A stretch of 63,875 bases of DNA, taken from positions 1 through 63,875 of IMG/VR virus record IMGVR_UViG_3300023278_002646. One strand, given 5' to 3'. The notes under the pieces are model-generated. The model saw only the letters and a program-made list of their open reading frames with translations, was not told the DNA's origin and ran no database searches. Below, piece after piece: positions 62,219 to 63,875 of the stretch. Positions within the stretch are counted from its first letter, which is position 1. Every line of letters begins with the position of its first letter. Both the position numbers and the translations under genes were made by a program. Source of the stretch: a virus.

Positions 62219-62974
62219 TTACTTACTCTCCTTTTTGATTCTTCGTAGGATTCTACGAGTGATTTGCTTTGCCTCGTGGACAGAGATCATTTTTGGTGCT
62301 GTTGTTTCCTCAACAGTCTCCTCATCTTCTGTCCGGCCACAGTTTGATTCGTCAAGATCTTCTTTCTTGGCGTCCTTAGCAGCATCCTTCATTGACTCTT
62401 CTTTATCGCCATCCTTATCTACATCAAGGAAGTCTGGCTTGGCGCCTTCACTAAGAAGTCCCCATTTCTTCATCAACTTTGTGTTGATTTCATTGTTTTT
62501 CCACTCTTTAAGTGACATCTTTGGTTCTCCTGAATCCGAGAAATCAATCTCGATATTAATTTTTCCTGTTTTAATTAGATCTTCAAAGTCTCTAAATATT
62601 AAATTTCCTTTTTCGTATGCCTCTCGCTCCATTTCTCTAAGGTGCGGATCTTTCTGGGCATACCCTTCGCCAGTAGCATTATCAGTTGTAAAATCTCCAC
62701 GACAGTTCTGATCGTGATGAACTAGTTCGTGCGATAAAGATCTCAATATATCTTTTGGATGCCTTCCATCTGTATAAAGAACAATCTGGTAGTTCTGTGG
62801 GTCATAGTAAGCAGTCTTGCCTAACATCCTGCCGGCATTATCCTGATCACTTTGAAAAACGATCGAGGCGCCTTTATCAAAGCCAAGTTGTTTTTGAGAA
62901 TAAGGAAAAAAGTTATCAACCATCTGTTCAAGATGGCGAGTGTTTCCAGCAGTATTGTTTACGCACTTATGCAT
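62219..62974 (-). CDS. Zincin-like metallopeptidase with C-terminal Ca-binding-like loop
   Basis: 251 residues. RSLSHELVHHDQNCRGDF has the H-E-x-x-H zinc site (His82, Glu83, His86), and LREMEREAYEKGN downstream could give the third ligand. The C-terminal part has GAKPDFLDVDKDGDKEES with D184-x-D186-x-D188-G, an EF-hand/dockerin-like calcium loop, then a Lys/Asp/Ala helix and a basic amphipathic end (HEAKQITRRILRRIKKES). The calcium-loop segment recurs in phage virion proteins. It may process a virion protein or act on the host; no signal peptide is present. No clear Shine-Dalgarno. Confidence 0.72.
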   Translation of the reverse strand: MHKCVNNTAGNTRHLEQMVDNFFPYSQKQLGFDKGASIVFQSDQDNAGRMLGKTAYYDPQNYQIVLYTDGRHPKDILRSLSHELVHHDQNCRGDFTTDNATGEGYAQKDPHLREMEREAYEKGNLIFRDFEDLIKTGKINIEIDFSDSGEPKMSLKEWKNNEINTKLMKKWGLLSEGAKPDFLDVDKDGDKEESMKDAAKDAKKEDLDESNCGRTEDEETVEETTAPKMISVHEAKQITRRILRRIKKESK

Positions 62975-62980
62975 TATCTA

Positions 62981-63301
62981 TTAAATAGTTGAAAAAAGAA
63001 GAAAAAGAGCAGCCCATAAATGATATCCAAAAACAATCAAATATATTAAGTTTAAAATTAAAAGAATATAAAATACTCTGCGTTTGAATCTTTTCCTGAA
63101 AAAGTAAAGAATATATAAGCCAACTCCACTTAATCCTAACTTTGCTAAGACAAATAAAACCGGAGAATGTTGAAAAAAGAAATCCATTATTGGATTTGCT
63201 TCCGTAGCAAGTCCGTTTTGAACCCAAAATAACGTTGCCGTAAGATCTACAATAATGAGGATAGATAGAAAATAAACTAATCTAGCTATTTTCCTCAGCA
63301 T
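62981..63301 (-). CDS. Small polytopic membrane protein (DUF5658-like)
   Basis: 106 residues with three hydrophobic segments: LVYFLSILIIVDLTATLFWV, VLFVLAKLGLSGVGLYILYF and VFYILLILNLIYLIVFGYHL. N-A-N-P-style turn GLATEANPIMDFFF and basic loop RKRFKRRV follow the DUF5658 pattern. It could be an inner-membrane protein, but it is not a typical holin. The ribosome binding site lies in a hairpin loop (see 63298-63319). Confidence 0.75.
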   Translation of the reverse strand: MLRKIARLVYFLSILIIVDLTATLFWVQNGLATEANPIMDFFFQHSPVLFVLAKLGLSGVGLYILYFFRKRFKRRVFYILLILNLIYLIVFGYHLWAALFLLFSTI

Positions 63302-63319
63302 CTATCTCCTTTAAGATGC
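63298..63319 (-). promoter_or_regulatory. Hairpin with the ribosome binding site in its loop
   Basis: On the minus strand GCATCT and AGATGC pair as a 6 bp stem around a 10-base loop holding AAAGGAG; the ATG start of the membrane protein falls in the 3' arm. Opening or closing this hairpin could control translation of the gene. Stem length is modest, so chance is possible. Confidence 0.4.
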
Positions 63320-63332
63320 TTCCAATTCCAAC

Positions 63333-63650
63333 TCACTGTATTTTGCCTTGCCCTGGACCTTTTTCATAAGTAATTGCTTTGAATGCTTTTTCAAGATAGT
63401 CGGCTGCTTTGGTGATCTTTGCCTGAACCCAAGGCTCAAGATTTTCGTCATCCATCAACATATCGTGAAGTTGCTGTGCCTGCGCAGCCATATGATATAG
63501 AGATCTGCGAGCCATCTGCCCTTCATATCCATCTGGATCCTTGTCGTGTGCTGGCGCCTGTTGTGTTTCACCGGGCATTTCCAGTAGAATGGAAGTACCA
63601 GTTAGTTCATCAGAGATCATCTCTTTAAGTTGTGCTTTAGTAATCTTCAT
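63333..63650 (-). CDS. Conserved small phage protein (105 aa)
   Basis: 105 residues. The N-terminus MKITKAQLKEMISDELTG is a short basic helix of the kind that starts several proteins in this type of phage; RRSLYHMAAQAQQLHDMLMD then a helix (LEPWVQAKITKAADYLEKAF) follow. A GAGGAATAACA leader supports the start. Function unknown; probably virion-related. Confidence 0.7.
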   Translation of the reverse strand: MKITKAQLKEMISDELTGTSILLEMPGETQQAPAHDKDPDGYEGQMARRSLYHMAAQAQQLHDMLMDDENLEPWVQAKITKAADYLEKAFKAITYEKGPGQGKIQ

Positions 63651-63666
63651 TGTTATTCCTCTTGTA

Positions 63667-63875
63667 CTAATCTTTATCAGTTAATAAATCTACGGCTTTT
63701 ACTTGCTCTTCTAAGCCACCAAAGTCGCCGCCTCCCATTCCAATCATACCACCACCGGCATAATCTCCTCCGGAGCCTCCACTAAATCTCTGCTGATACT
63801 CCGGAGCCGCGACAACTCGCTGGTCAGGCATTGGATGAGCGCCAGAACCTTCAAGGCTGTTTAAAGCCTTTCTAA
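63667..63875 (-). CDS. Gly-rich protein, C-terminal fragment
   Basis: The last 69 codons of a gene that enters from the right edge. The fragment begins RKALNSLEGSGAHPMPDQRV, continues QQRFSGGSGGDYAGGG and GMGGGDFGGLEEQ, and ends LLTDKD before a TAG. The Gly-rich segment looks like a flexible linker. There is not enough sequence to name a family. Confidence 0.65.
   Translation of the reverse strand, partial: RKALNSLEGSGAHPMPDQRVVAAPEYQQRFSGGSGGDYAGGGMIGMGGGDFGGLEEQVKAVDLLTDKD

Noticed and set aside
62000-62248. Plus-strand Ala/Phe-rich reading frame
   Set aside because: It is the antisense of the Lys/Ala repeat gene and mirrors its codon repeats.

Overview
The window is a 63.9 kb stretch of a tailed-phage genome, most likely a large T4-like myovirus from an aquatic environment. 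Every gene I can support is on the minus strand, so transcription runs right to left. Genes are packed with 1-20 bp gaps or TAATG/ATGA-type overlaps. Family-level recognition supports the phage call: a gp6-like baseplate wedge protein, a gp25-like protein, a lysozyme-bearing gp5-like hub protein, a gp55-like late sigma factor, PhoH, a phage-type SNase, tRNAs and a tmRNA. The host is not identified. A predicted lipoprotein and heptose/nonulosonate-type sugar genes point to a Gram-negative host. The tmRNA is one-piece, which argues against direct acquisition from alphaproteobacteria or marine picocyanobacteria, whose tmRNAs are two-piece.

Layout in transcription order. (1) 63.9-58.4 kb: small and mid-sized genes, probably virion- or maturation-related. 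They include a zincin-like peptidase with a Ca-binding-like loop, a Lys/Ala-rich basic protein, and a 712-residue fusion of an RNA-ligase-like and a HIGH-type nucleotidyltransferase domain. (2) 58.36-56.2 kb: an RNA island with a tmRNA (tag ANEADYGLALAA), a lipoprotein, a sigma70-like promoter, three small genes and six tRNAs (Thr, Ala, Val, Pro, Gly, Ser), all with encoded CCA. (3) 56.2-52.1 kb: SNase, a cytidylyltransferase-like enzyme, PIN-PhoH, a HEAAH protein and a PD-(D/E)XK nuclease. (4) 52.1-33.9 kb: an 18 kb, 18-gene glycan cassette with glycosyltransferases, GT29-like and GT42-like sialyltransferase candidates, two CMP-sugar-synthetase-like enzymes, sugar epimerases and dehydrogenase, aminotransferases, methyltransferases, HAD and SIS enzymes, an HpaI-type aldolase and a GDPD-like protein. 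(5) 33.9-32.1 kb: small genes and the late sigma factor. (6) 32.1-0.06 kb: baseplate and tail-fibre genes, including giant proteins of 1595 and 2942 residues, ending with a protein carrying five WYLNGKxHRxDGPA-type repeats and the first codons of a probable RuvC-like nuclease.

The best candidate for an undescribed system is the glycan cassette. It appears able to make and transfer an activated acidic or amino sugar, and it combines several domain fusions (SIS-HAD, HAD-nucleotidyltransferase with an internal ribosome binding site, CMP-synthetase-cupin, GT-A-like-GT29) with unusually small versions of DegT aminotransferase and UDP-sugar dehydrogenase. It sits just upstream of the baseplate and fibre genes and the late sigma factor. 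It could decorate virion fibres or remodel the host surface; the sequence does not decide which. No CRISPR array, IS element, integrase or intein was seen. No gene-free stretch exceeds 300 bases apart from the RNA genes.
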